A stretch of 64,000 nt of DNA from Pholiota molesta (GCA_014925825.1 JACGCK010000055.1:220541-284540), one strand, 5' to 3'; positions 47,767-60,478 are shown, counted from the stretch's first letter. Numbers and translations: made by a program. Notes: a model not told the origin generated them from the sequence alone.

Positions 47767-49170
47767 CCATTTCCTTTATAGGGCCTCGGAGAGTTGTTCA
47801 ATCACAACGAGTAGGGTACCGTTGAAAAGGTGTTTTATTAACCTATTTTATGGTATAATATACGCGCGGATAGTAGAAGCGTAGCCGGCGCTAATGCGGT
47901 GCGAGCGCAAATATATCCGGAGCGTTTTACGGACCGAGAAACGGACGGAAAATTATGATCAAGAACGCGTTCGAAGCGCGCTTGTAATACCTACAGTCAG
48001 ATACTTTGATCATTGAAAACGACCGGGCGGTTGTCGAGGAAAACAGCCATCAACGCGTGCGCTTATTTATTGAAAATAGAAATTCGCTTCTAGGGCCTGA
48101 ACCAATGAAGCTATCAATATGATTCTTTCACAGGTGGATTTATAATTTAATTCCCCATCTTTCGGTATAATATGGTCCCTGTGGGTCCCATATAGGGTGC
48201 ACCAGCTACCCAGATGCATTTCCAATAATATTGGGAAAATGCTATTTTAGGCATTTCCCACCCCTAGGAGGGTCCCTGCCTCATTTGCAGTCATGTGTGG
48301 TCATGTGGTTAGGTACCAGGTCATGTGTTTGGTCCTTGATGGCATGTTTGATGGACCAATGAGCAGAAAGTCCCAAAATGGGTCAAATCTAATGATAGAT
48401 GCTCAAGTGCTGACAAATGATGGGGAAAAAAGCTTAGTAATTTGTTATTCTTCTTTTGGATTTTTTTGATTGCTTCCTTTTTGGGACGACCCTGAAAACA
48501 GCGACGAGCAGTGCTCGACACTGTTGAGCACAGTGAGCAGCAGGACTGCCACAAGTGACCAGCAGCGAGCACCAGGAATGGGTGGAATTATTCAAAGTCA
48601 GCTAGGTGATGGGTAGTTACCTCTCTGGATGCAATATTTTTATCCGGGTAATAGCCATAGGGTTCATGCATGAGACTAGCAGACACTGGTGATCGACGAT
48701 GCGCAGTAGGACAAGAACAGACACTCTAAGAAGATGAGAGGATGATCGCATTCAGCAACAAATAAATAATATTGTAGTAAGCTGAGCAATGCTCGAACAG
48801 AAGTTGCAAGAAAAATGGATACTTGGAACAAATGTAACAATAGTTTGAGTGGTTTAGCGTGTGTTTGAACGGAATTAGCAACAACTTTAAGTTAGATGGA
48901 TGGTTGTTATTGAAATTACTATAGGTAATTCGGTATGTAATATATCAGAGCTTCTACAGATCGCGCCTGTAGATTATCCACAGGTGTGTCCGGCTGGTAA
49001 TTGTACACATTGCATTTTGATAGATCTATAGATGGCCGCTGTATAAAATATATGAATCTGCCTACAGATGATATAACTCAGCTCGTTCGGTAGAATTTAT
49101 ATATAATTTCTTAAGGAATTATCTTATTACAGCTAATAATTTTTACAGCCAGATCTATACAAAGCTGTTA

Positions 49171-49478
49171 GCGCTGGGGCCTTAGACAAACAAAAGCAAG
49201 CAGTTGGGACATGGCTGCAATTTGCATGGCTTATATAATCTATTCATATCTAATCTAATCGAATATGATGGCGCTGGGGCCTTAGACAAACAAAAGCAAG
49301 CAGTTGGGACATGGCTGCATTTTGCATGGCTTATATAATCTATTCATATCTAATCTAATCAAATATGATGGCGCTGGGGCCTTAGACAAACAAAAGCAAG
49401 CAGTTGGGACATGGCTGCATTTTGCATGGCTTATGTAATGTATATCTGTCTGATCTTATCATGATCATTGCGATAAAA
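49171..49478. repeat. Three tandem copies of a 100-bp repeat
   Basis: Units begin 'gcgctggggccttagacaaa' at 49171, 49271 and 49371, a strict 100-bp period. The first two are nearly identical; the third diverges after 'catggcttat' and continues into 'gtctgatcttatcatgatca'. A single inverted homologue lies at about 60962-61048, on the far side of the JmjC gene pair. Confidence 0.85.
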
Positions 49479-49480
49479 TA

Positions 49481-49565
49481 CGACCACACAAGAAAACGGT
49501 CCACCCTAATGTTTACATGGTATAAAATACTGGCCACAGCTTGCTTGTCATCTTTTTTCCCAATC
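49481..49565 (+). promoter_or_regulatory. Conserved core promoter of JmjC gene 1 with TATA box
   Basis: The block from 'gaccacaca' through 'cggt..ccctaatgt' and the TATA-like 'tataaaata' (49521) to a T-rich tract is shared with 54011-54094 upstream of JmjC gene 2. TATA-to-ATG distance is about 124 bp here and about 119 bp there. Conservation between diverged paralogues supports a functional core promoter. Confidence 0.6.
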
Positions 49566-49644
49566 AACCAAGGCAAACTGTGCCTGTTTATCGTTGAGCT
49601 CATTCCATTAACGTAGATTCTAAGTGAAATATATAAGTGAGAAT

Positions 49645-52600
49645 ATGACAACCTCAGCCAGTATGATGAATTGAACATGTAAAGTATATATGTATAACTT
49701 GAATTAAGACCTACCACTATAGATGGATCGTCCGTGCCCCGTCGTGCACTATGCGAGGAAATCACAAAAGCTTCGTGGTATACTGATGCCGTGTTGACAC
49801 AAACGGACTTCGGTGATTGTGTCAAGGCCAGGCCTGATATCGAGGTGTGTAGTTACTCTCTTAACACTCGAAATATATTGAATTTTGGTTGACATCAATT
49901 CCCTGTAGGCGTTGGTTCATAATCTTTTGGTTCAGGAGGACATGATCTTCAATAGCACAAAACAAGTGTTCTTGGATATGAGAACAATCTTGGGTCTTCA
50001 GCCTGTAACGAGTGCTCCAACACTTGTTTCTAAGGAATCTGTGCCTTTAACCGGGAAGGCCTGGGCCAGACTATATCAGTTGAATTTGTACTACCGTTTG
50101 TTGGATCGAATCTGGCTGTACAATTCGCCACAAACATTCAACATTGTAAACCACGCAAAAACGCTGGAGAACAGTTCGTTCAAGGTGTGTGCGCTTCAAA
50201 TTCTAATAAAATATCTTACATATCTTCCGGGTAGCCCTGGCAAATTATCGAAAATCTACAACAGTTCTTGAAAGAAAAGCTGCCTTTAGAAGCCAAGTCA
50301 ACCAGAACGTATGGACCCAGGTTGCTAGGAAGTGGATTACTCCAACAATTGAAGGATCTTGCATTGCTCGGACAATCAGGGAATGTCGCCAAAATACACC
50401 ACAATATCTTGATGGCGGCTCTGAGTATTAACGTGCTTTCAGAAGTAAAGAAGCTCGACGATCCGATGCAAGATGCTACAGAACTAGAACACGAGCAGGA
50501 AAGCATTGTAGAAATCATATCGCATGCACAGTAAGTATTATAATGTTAAGTGTACGCTTTGCATTGAATTGAGTTTACCGAATAGTCTCACGCGGGGCGA
50601 GGGAGATATCCTTTGCAACATGTTTGAGTGTGAAGCAGACGGAAAGGCCTCCCGTGTTGCAATTCACCGAACGTTGCATATCGCGATGGGAATATCTCCT
50701 CTTTTCTTAATGGCGCCCTATAAATTAGACTGGCAACGATGGTCAATTGCCGACATATACAAGGTTCCAGCTTGTCGTATTCTTCGGATATAATGATACT
50801 TATCTGATTTGTTAGGAGTCGCAACAATTGGGCAACTGGCGTTCACCACTATTAGTGAGAATGGAGAAGACAGTATTGGAAAATGTGTTTGGTGTGGCAA
50901 ATGGTTCGTTGGATGCGTCTCAGGCATTTACGGCCATAATTCAAAGCCTCCCTTGGACTGAGATTAACGATATGCTTGCCGATGACCCTACAAATACAAG
51001 ATTCCGACGCAGTACGCATATTCGTTTTGCATAATAGTATAGTAACTAACGAATCGATCTCATTTGGCGGAAATGTAGTTCATTCATCGGATGCGATACC
51101 ACCTAATGTGTCATTGACAACCAGTGTTGACAAAGGAAAAGGAAGAGATGTGTCAACTTACCAAACAGATACCGTCGAGCAAAGGATGGAATCTGGTAAT
51201 AACGATGATGAGCCGATGGACACAAGTATCGATGGCCAGGTAGGGAATGACAGAGATGCTGACAATCGCATGAATGTCGATGCTCATGCCGTCCAGCCTT
51301 TACCAAGAAATTCTTCACAGTCTCTGCGTTTCATTCTTCCACCCTTATGGAAGGTCAGGACTGTACCAAGAAATTCTTCCGAGTCACACCGGATTACCAT
51401 TCTGTCAACATCGAAAATACCAAAGCGCGGATCTACGTCGTCATCAGGTCTAACGAAACAAAAAAACACTAGGCGCAACCAAAAAGTTGCTGGGTCTTCA
51501 ACTCCAAGCGCCGAGGGTTTGCTCCGCAGTATACCATTTCCCGCTGGTATAATCAAACCGGAAGTGGCAGTCAACCTTGAAGTTGGCAAAGGTTCTAGAC
51601 CTGCTCAAGAGCTGCCTGTCCAAACATTGTTTTGCGCGAAAGGAACCGCCCACAAAGTTGTGTTCCGTGCCCATGTAAGTAGTGATTGTTCATATCCGTC
51701 TTCATCTATTGATCGACGCCGTAGTCGCCAGATATACTTGATTTTTGGAAGAGGCATCTGGAATTAATCGAGCGTGGTTATATCAATAGACTGGCACCTC
51801 ATGTCATTGATAATACCTCATCAACTTTTAGGATCGTGTCATACAGTGATATGCAGTCTATGTCAATTACCGAGAAGTTGCAATTGTTGCACAGGGGTCC
51901 AATCCTAGAGATTGATAGGCCATTCATCCCGCTATCATTCGATAAGAAGGGGATGAAGTCACTACATTGTTCATTATCCGATACAATGCCAATTCAAAGT
52001 AGGTGTTAATTACGATTTACTTTACTATTATATGACGCTCCCTATACGCAGATCAATCTGGGGAATATCATGAATCAGTGGCATTCGGCACTCTAAATAT
52101 GATGCTAGAAAGTCAACCCGGGACACCGTTAAACGCATTGAATCTACCAATGCCTGGTGGTTTACAATCAGCAGGCGATTTGTCGAGTGACAATGTCGCA
52201 TGGCAGGAGGCGATACACTCCCGGCAAAGCGTCCAACATTATCTATACCCTGGGGCGATAATGCGTTGGGGACTTTGCGCCACTGCTGGAGCGTACCATA
52301 CATTTCACGTAGACAGCGATGGTTTCGGCACATATGTGGATGTCATGACGGGGAAAAAAGTGTGGTTAGTGATGCGGCCTTCAAACAACAATATCGACGA
52401 CTTTTCAGAGTTCGGGGAGATCACCAGATATGTTGGGGAGTCTTTTGATCTTTTGAATGTCGGGGACAACAGCAGGATTGAGGCGGTTGTTTTAACCCCT
52501 GGAACTCGACTGTAGGCTTTCCTGTAATCTCTCCGACATTTTTTCTTAATACTACCTAAATCGACAGATATATGAGGCCAAATATGATGCACGCCGTTTA

Positions 52601-53615
52601 CACACCCGAAAACTCAATATGCCACGGTGGCCACTTTTACTCAACGTCGACTCTGAAAGACACTTTATGTGGAATTATTCATGTATTCGTTGGTTACCGT
52701 GATGTCACGAACAATGACGATCGCGCACATTCGCGATTTTTACTCCGCAAAATGATCGTCTTTTTCTTTGAAGGCCTGGAGCAACAATGTCTTGATCCGG
52801 ATGGTTCGTCTCTTCTAATTATATGTTACAATATTCTTTACTATAACACATTATCAGATCCAGCATGGGAACATCTTCCTCATTTAAATCCGAATGTTTT
52901 GGACGAAGCTGACGCCAACACTATGCATGCAGTGGAAGAACTGTTCGCAGCATGTAGCTTGGCCATATTTTCGAATGTGTTGGACGCACGAACATATTGG
53001 TACCACGATCTCGCCCTTAACGAAACACCAAGTAAACGTCAACAACAGGAAATGGAGCATTACGATAGGAACACAATGCCTGTAGAAGACCGCAATGCAT
53101 GTGCGCAAACTAGAGGATTGGCATACAGACTGCTGGAATGGTTTGCTAAACATTATTCCTTCGTTCCACTGAAAGGACAGACGGTGGTGAATTGTATCCA
53201 GCTTCTGGAGCAAAAACTTGCCGAGCAAGCGTACGCGATCTATATGGCTAAAGCGATGGCTGTGGAAGGCAAACATCGAGGTGTGCTCAACTGTTCATTA
53301 CAAGGAGTAAAGCGTCAGTTGCAGGGTGTTTTCGAAACCAACTCTACCGCATATAATACTCTGGGACGCCTTTTTGAACAAGAAACGACCCCGCAATACG
53401 TGTATGCTGACTTCAAAGATTGGGGTATCGAAGTTGTACCACAAACATCCGAATATGTGCCTGCAGAAAACGGTGCCGGCATATGGAAGCGAACACCTCT
53501 GGATCGCAAGTTTCAAGAAGGGTTTAGAGTCAATTTTGACACCAGCTGTGAGTTTTGAATTATGCCATTTTCATGCCTACATGTTACTTACAATACACAC
53601 ACAGCTCATATGTAA
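49645..53615 (+). CDS. JmjC-domain protein, paralogue 1
   Basis: More than ten exons. ATG 49645 ('MTTSA') splices over 49661-49722 to 'NGSSVPRRALCEE'. An alpha-helical N-terminal half ('TYGPRLLGSGLLQQLKDLAL', 'LHIAMGISPLFLMAPYKLDW') and an acidic, Ser-rich linker (about 51060-51520) come first. A JmjC fold follows: 'IMRWGLCATAGAYHTFH' + 'VDSDGFGTYVDV', then 'LTPGTRL' spliced to 'YMRPNMMHAVYT', then 'ICHGGHFYSTST'. The H-x-D (HVD) and distal His (MHA) that hold Fe(II) are present, so 2-oxoglutarate-dependent hydroxylase or demethylase activity is possible. No PHD or other histone-reader domain is seen. The end is either TGA after 'FDTSCEF' (about 53558) or, with a last short intron, TAA near 53612. 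Such JmjC families are strongly expanded in agarics; the substrate is unknown. Confidence 0.8.
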
Positions 53616-54168
53616 TGCAATTTTAATGTACAAGAGAGCTGCCTTGCTAAACGATGTTTCTTTGTCGGACTGCTGGGGCAGGGTCGCCAAGGGCGCGCGT
53701 CAGCAGGGCAAGTGAGGGGCTCGGGCAAGGGGATGGGCACTGGGGCCCTTGGTTTTTATAGCACGAATGTAATTAGAGTAAGGTCCGACATGGGGTACTC
53801 CCCGACTGGACACTAAATTGACACATAAAAAATAAATAAAAAATACTATGAGATTTTAAGTTCACGATTGCATGTATATTCAAAATGTCTCAGTATTATG
53901 ATGTACATGCGTCGAAAATGGCGTCGGGTCGCCTTTTTCGACGCCTGTACGTCATAATGTAAGTCACGGTTAAGTCACGGGTAGAAGCTGATGGCTTGAC
54001 CGGGAAACATGACCACACAACGAAACGGTCGGCCCTAATGTACCCATGGCATAAAATGTCTCACAAGGTTGTTCTTTTTTTTCCTTCCCATCGCCCAAGT
54101 TCGACGCGTCATAACGTACATTAGATTAGAACAAGTTATAATTAAGGATACTACGATCTGTTAAAAGA
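53616..54168. other. Intergenic between JmjC paralogues with a strong hairpin
   Basis: Contains an imperfect 24-bp inverted repeat (53900-53923 and 53930-53953, centred on 'tcgggt', arms with 'gcgtcgaaaa' / 'ttttcgacgc') able to form a near-perfect hairpin about 270 bp upstream of gene 2. The gene 2 core promoter follows at 54011-54094. It could act as a terminator-proximal or boundary structure, or be a small MITE remnant. Confidence 0.5.
54011..54094 (+). promoter_or_regulatory. Conserved core promoter of JmjC gene 2
   Basis: Shares 'gaccacaca(a/g)', 'aaacggtc', 'ccctaatgt', an 'ataaaat' TATA-like element (54051) and a following T-rich tract with 49481-49565. Spacing to the start codon is conserved within a few bases. 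Confidence 0.6.
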
Positions 54169-57100
54169 ATGACAACCCAACAAGGTACGGAATACCAACC
54201 ATTAAGTATGTTGCTGTGGTTGAGATTTGCTACAGATGGATCACCTGTTCCCACCCGTGCGCGATGCCAGGAACTGGCGGAAATGCCATGGTACTCCGAT
54301 GCCGTTTTGACTCAAGCGGACTTTGGAGCGTGTATTGAGGTGAAGCCTGAACTACAGGTACGTGCTTAGACGGTATCTATGCTTTATTGGATTTTGACTA
54401 GTATTTAGGGTTTAGTTGACAGTCTGCTGGCTTTTGAAAAAATCGCCTTCGTTAGCCACGACCAACCCTATTTGGATTTGATGAGGGTCCTGCGTTATCA
54501 ATCTCCAGGAAGCACCTCCATGGTCACCGTTAAAGCAAAAGTACCAGAAAATGGGTCAGCTATGGGAAAGCTACATCGCATGCTCATATGTTACCGGTTG
54601 CTCGATCGTGTATATTCGTACCCACACCGTGACATATCCCTCGCGAGCAACATAATCCGTTATGAGAACAGGCTCGAAATTTCTAAATTGCCGGTATGTA
54701 CTCGTTTTGAGCCCGAGTGTCAGATCGAAACTTAGCATAACAAAGGATCATCATTATCGCCATATCGAGGATATCCGGCGGTTGTTGCAAGAATTCAGAA
54801 CGAATGCTAGTCCTGCTCAGCCGACAAATAGGAACAAAAGTGTATCAAAGTCACACTCTACGATATACGGTCCAAGGCTTCCTCAAGGAAGTGGCATCCT
54901 TCAGCAATTGAAAGACCTGGCGGCACTTGGTCGGAACAACCGCCTTCAAAAGATAGAACGAAACTTCTTGTTGACAGCTATGACGTTCAACTGGATGTCT
55001 TTTACTGGTAGTCCTGGTGCCCAGTCTGCCGGTACATCCAATCCCCATCAGCGGTCCGATAGCTCGGAGGAAGAACAAAATAAAGAACTTATAGCGATCG
55101 CACGGTATGATCCATCTAACATATAATAACATCTTATAATCGTTTTCTACAGGAACACTACGGCTTTCAGTATGAGCGAAGTAGAAGTGCTAACAAACAT
55201 GTTCTTATCTTCATCGGGTGGCAAAATGAAGACATCATCCGTGCACAGATCAGCGCATATAGCAATAGCGATAACACCGATGTTCTTAGTTGCACCTATT
55301 GAACTCGATAAATGTCGGTGGTCCCTTACAAGCATCCACCAAGTAGTGCTTGGAAGTCCGGTCTCAAGACTGGAAAAAAACCGAGACTGGACCGGAACTG
55401 AACCGGAAATGACCGGAAAATTGATGGACCGGAAAAGACCGAGACCGCGGTCCGGTCCACGGTCCAACAGGTTTGAAAAAACAGATGGACCGATCAAAAA
55501 CCGGTCTGGACCGGTCCCAACCGGTCTTTGGCCGTGAAAATTTGTAGGCTAGTAAAACGTTAAAATTCCTTTCGAACGATGCCCAAATCATATTTTTAGC
55601 ATGAGAATTGACAACGTTATTAATAGTTTCGTTTGAGTAATTACTTTGGGCGTCTAAAAACGCTTTTAACCGCAGTACAAACGTTAATGGGTCGTACCTT
55701 TCGCAAACTCAAACATATATAGAGGACTTATAGATCTACAGGATGCAATTTAAACCTCAATATTTGAAGAACATTTGGTTGAGCTATAGCAATATCGATG
55801 TTTTCTACTCTTTTTGACTACTTCAAAGACACTTTTGCCTATGCTTCGTTCAGTATAGACATCGCCCTTTCGCAAATTGGGATACAGTTAGATATTAAAA
55901 TTACCCTTTTAACAAGCATAGAATCATAATATATGGTAAAGAATTGACTGAGATATCACAAAATGCGCTCAACCACTGCATTAGCTAGTATTTTAATTGT
56001 TTCTCACTCAATTCTCCACCGATTTTCATATTTTTTGAAGCATTACATACTACATAGAGTATTCTACCTAACTATTACCAGTCTGGACCGGTCTCCTACC
56101 GGTTGAGACCGGTTTGGACCGTAACCGGTCATAACCGGTCTTTGAACCGATTGAGACCGCAAAAGACCGGTTCAAGTCGGTCCAGTCTGGTTTTTTGCGG
56201 TCTTCGAAAACTGGAAGACCGGTCTCGGTCTCGGTCTTGCCAAATATGGGCAAAAAACCGGACTGGACCGGACTTTCAAGCACTACCACCAAGTACGTGA
56301 CGATGCTCTTGTCTATTTATATGTACTCATTAAATTATACAGGAAGCTACTCGATTGGGTAACATATCTTTCCCCTTGCTTAAGCAGATTGAGTCTACGA
56401 TATTCGATGGTGTTTTCAACCTTGCTACAGGCTCGATGGATGTGACGCAGGTCATTGCGCATATACTGGACAATTTGCCCTGGAACGAAATAGACGCCCT
56501 GGCTTTGGATGATCCAGTTAATGTTAGATACCGACGTCGTATGTGACTATATTCATATGATTTTGGTTGTATACTGATCGTTGTATAGTTGCTACTAGAG
56601 CTCCGGCTTCTGCAGTTCCTTTCACCACTGGCCATGCTATGTCATCAGTGGCGTCTTCATCCTCGATGGGCGGTGTACCACCAACACCTTCTCGACCAAA
56701 ATCTCCGGCTGTAGCTTCTAAACAGCCTGTTCGTCATACTACACCATCTCAACTTGTACCTCCAAGCGCTCCTACTCAGTCGAGTATGTCGCCTCTAACA
56801 CCAAGCCCATCGACACCGACACCATCTCAGCCTGCTTCTCACAATCCCAGTCCCAATACTACGCCCGCTCCGCCTGCCTCTCATGAACTAACTCCATCTA
56901 CGCCGTCACAGTCTCAGGCTCCTTCTCGTGAACCCGGTCTCAACTCTACGCCCTCTCTGTCTCATACTCGGCCACCCACTCCCACTTCTGAAGACTCTCG
57001 AGGTCCTTCTCAGACACCCAGTCCCAATCGATTTCAACCTCCTGCTCGGAAACCCCGTTCTAGTTCGTCATCGTCAACTGAACCGTCGTCCGAAGGCAAT

Positions 57101-59627
57101 GGTCCAGATAAACCAAACAATGTGGAACATGGAGACGATCCCATGGATAACAAAAATGGCGATAACGGAGACGAAGGTGACGATGACGAAGATGAAGAAG
57201 ATATGATGGATGTTGATTTGCCTCCCAAAGAAACAAGTACTTCAGTCTCTTCAACTCCCATGGGTAGCTCGGATGAAAACGATGACGATGATATGGAGGT
57301 TGACTTCCCACTTAAATCAAGGAAGACAACATCGCGCACTACATCCACACGATCAAGGCGCGATACCACAAAAAATCCTACTGGACCGAGGAAATCACGA
57401 AAGCGAAAGCATGACAACATTACTACCAAATCTTCCGAGCATGTTCGCGACAACACGCCCATCGTTGTTGAGGAATACATATCCATTCGAAACACACCGT
57501 TCCCAGAGGGTATAAAATTTGAGATAACAGAACCTAGTCTTGAAGTCACCGATAATCCTGTACCTCTGTCAGAATTACCTCCAGCGAGGGTGTTCTGTCC
57601 CGAGGGAAATGTTCATGATGTTACTTTCCGTGCACATGTATGTATTCTTTTTGCGACTATATTTATCTTTATCATCTTCTTATTATTTGTTATTTCATAG
57701 AATCCCTTTATGTTAGAGTTCTGGAGAACGCATGTGAAGAAGTTCGAGGAGATGTATATTGACGGAAAACCCTTGCATAAGGCTAATCCTGATGCATCAG
57801 CATTTACGGTGGTGATGTATAGTGTCATGCAAACGATGTCAACAGCCGCCAAATTGAAATTATTGCAACGGGGAATGATTCTCGAAACGGGTCGTCCAGT
57901 CAAGCTGATTTTATTCGACAAAAAGGGCATGCGTTCATTACAATGTTCGTTGGTAGGAGTTGTGGATATACAGGGTATGATATGAATAAATTGGATTGAT
58001 CATTTGTCTCAACGTCTCTATAGATCAATCACTAGATGGATCGGAGAATATGAACGATTGGATGGAAAAGGGGACACTCAATATGTTACTCCAGTGCAAG
58101 GATAGAAAGGCGCTAAATGTGCTTGATATTCCTATGCCTGAGGGCACACATAGCGCTGAGGATTTTTCATCTGACAATGCGGCGTGGTGGGAGATGTTAC
58201 AGTCGCCTTGGAATGTTGATAGCACCGCTGAGCGTCCGACTGCCGATATGCATTGGGGTCTTTGCGCAACAACTGGTGCGGGACACACCTTCCACATGGA
58301 TAGTGATGGCTTCGGTACCTACATCGAGGTCATAACGGGCGTAAAAGTGTGGCTGGTAGTGCGACCAAAGGATTGCGAAACGGTGATTATTCCGAATTCA
58401 GGTGAATCGATAAATTTATGGGTGAGGATTTCGACCTGCTTGACATTGGTGAATGTTCGGTAGAAGCTGTTATCCTGACACCTGGTACCCGATTGTAAGC
58501 CTTTTCAATTTATTAATTCTGTAATCATTTCTAACGTTGATATACCACAGGTACATGTGCCCAGGTACCATGCATGCTGCATATACCTCTGAAAATGCGA
58601 TTTGTCATGGAGGACACTTCTATGCAACAGCCACGATGAAGGACACGTTATGTGGACTCATACAATCATTTGTTGCATCCAACTACATGACCAACACCTA
58701 CCATTCCGGCTCGCATTTACTCCTTCGACGTATCATAACCTTTTATTTTGAAGGACTTGAACAAAATAAGTGGGATATGGATGGTTAGTGTAATTTTAGT
58801 TCTCTATTTAGAACGTTTTTCTAATTCGCAAATAGATCCTGTACGGGAGCATCTCCCAAAATTGATGCCCCTGGATGCAGCATCTGATGATCCAGATGTA
58901 AACTCGATGGAGCATGCAGAAAATCTATTCTCTGCTTGTTGCTTGGCGATATTTTCAAACGTCTTGGATCCCAAAACGTATTGCCATCCGCAGGTTGACG
59001 TTGGTTGCAAACCAAACGAACAACAACAGGAAGAAATGGAAAGATATGACAGAAACACCATGTCTGTCGAGGAGCGCAATGCTTGTGCGACAGTGAGAGG
59101 TCTCGCATACAAACTTCTTGATTGGTTCAGTTTCCATTATCGATTCGTTCCCTTGGCTTCTGAAGCTCCAAGTGAAAATGGCTCGGACACCCGCCAGATT
59201 TTCGAATCAATGTTGGCGCAACAAGCATATGCGATCTACCTCGCGAAACAGAAGGCAGATGAAGAAGGACTTGATAGTTTCCCTGGATGTTCATTAATTT
59301 CACTTGAGCGACAGTTGCGAGGAATGTTTTCGCCAACATCAAAGGCCGACGCTCTATTGGAGGAACATTTCATGGATTCAACTCCGCTGAAATTGTTACA
59401 TGCTGACTTCAGCAAGTTGCAACTACGTGTTCTAACTCCAGCATTTGCGTATACGCCCACTGAGAAAAAGGTTGACATCTGGGTGAAAACACCGTTGGAC
59501 TGTGCTTTTGAACAAGGGTTCAAAGTTGACTTTGATATTAATATTGGTAAGTTTTGGTATATTGTTTTCTGCACATATATCTAATAGTTACACAGGACGC
59601 CCGATGAAAAAGATGAAAAAAGCATAA
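54169..59627 (+). CDS. JmjC-domain protein, paralogue 2, with a MITE inside an intron
   Basis: Starts 'MTTQQGTEYQPLSM' at 54169 and keeps exon order and most blocks of paralogue 1 ('YGPRLPQGSGILQQLKDLA', 'HIAIAITPMFLVAPIELD'). The linker (about 56590-57450) is a long Pro/Ser/Thr tract followed by Asp/Glu-rich and Arg/Lys-rich segments ('DDEDEEDMMDVD', 'RKSRKRKHD'), much longer than in paralogue 1. The JmjC core has 'HTFHMDSDGFGTY' (H-x-D) and 'MCPGTMHAAYT' (distal His). The last exon, after the intron near 59549, reads 'GRPMKKMKKA' with TAA 59625-59627. Intron 55343-56342 holds a 942-bp hAT-type MITE. At 58383-58426 the paralogue's coding segment is out of frame with a stop; splicing out a 44-nt GT..AG interval would restore frame, otherwise the gene is broken there. 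Confidence 0.7.
55344..56285. mobile_element. 942-bp hAT-type MITE with 8-bp target-site duplication
   Basis: Terminal inverted repeats TAGTGCTTG(G/A)AAGTCCGG at both ends, with further subterminal (A)CCGGTC copies in both orientations. Flanked by the 8-bp direct repeat CCACCAAG (55336-55343 and 56286-56293). An 8-bp duplication with TA(G)-starting TIRs and subterminal repeats is the hallmark of the hAT superfamily. No transposase frame is present, so it is non-autonomous. Confidence 0.9.
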
Positions 59628-60478
59628 TTCACTGTGCTTGCTTTTTGTCTACTTGCTCCTTTCATTGTTGTATCGTATGTTCCATCTCTCAGATATTTTG
59701 TGCGTACATGGAAAATGGGTCATATTATATGTATCCTTGAACGATGTCAATCTTGATGGATCAGACCATAGTTTACTGGAGATGCGCTATGCGCTATAGT
59801 ACATTGGTGTAGATGGCTGTAGATGGGCACTTGGAATCAATCCATTTTACTTTGATATTGCAAGGCGCTGAAACTTACCGTTTTAAGTGGTTCTGAATTC
59901 ATTACACCTGTTGCATCTTAATACCTGTTACGATTCAATATCGGGTAATTGCAGTGGTATCCTCCAAGTGGGCGTAGACTTGCATGTGTTGGTTAAAGGG
60001 AGGATGGGATGTTCACAAACAGGTCGCAATTCATGAGAGTGACTACATATGTATTGACTAAGTATTTCATGTCGATCTGTAAGGATCTGGAAAAGGATAT
60101 ACAACTGCTAAGTTGAGGCAAGCACCCGCATCTCAATTTGTCCCGTTTGCGTACAAGGCCAAAGCCCCGCGGTTTTGGCGCAGTAAGCCAGAAGAAGCAA
60201 GAGGAAAAGATCGGCCAGTAGCTATCATTAACTTCTTATTCACTCATCTCCCGCACCACAGGTCCCAGTACTTTGGGTTCCCTGCGCGCGGCACAGTCAT
60301 CTGTCCAACAGATAACATCGTCACATATCGTCCAATTTATCAATTAAATATCACACAAGTTTCTCTGTCTTCTAAGAACCCAAGAAGCGAATCGAAATCA
60401 CCGGTTGGACTGAGTTTCTATATAATATAACTCTCCATAGTACCACACGTTCGATTTTTTCAATCTCACCGCAGCACC
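59628..60478. other. Intergenic, no supported gene
   Basis: The 3' flank of JmjC gene 2. A 105-codon frame at 60113-60430 has no recognised domain. Confidence 0.4.

Larger units (their letters stand above)
45050..48658. mobile_element. 3.6-kb fold-back element (near-complete inverted repeat)
   Basis: The sequence reading inward from 45050 (atggctattacccggata..) is repeated in reverse complement ending at 48658. Arms run about 45050-46435 and 47303-48658 with high similarity. A more diverged inverted inner part continues almost to a short centre at about 46830-46920. A weaker match extends the ends to 45041 (catgaa) and 48668. No clear target-site duplication was found. Each arm contains the same short open frame; no transposase is seen. 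This fits a non-autonomous fold-back transposon or long-TIR element, or a palindromic duplication. Confidence 0.8.

Noticed and set aside
45030..48675. A target-site duplication for the fold-back element
   Set aside because: Flanks share only a short catga/ttcatg similarity that is part of the weak terminal match; no convincing direct repeat.
49171..49478. Tandem 100-bp repeats as a CRISPR array
   Set aside because: Units are contiguous with no unique spacers and the genome is eukaryotic.
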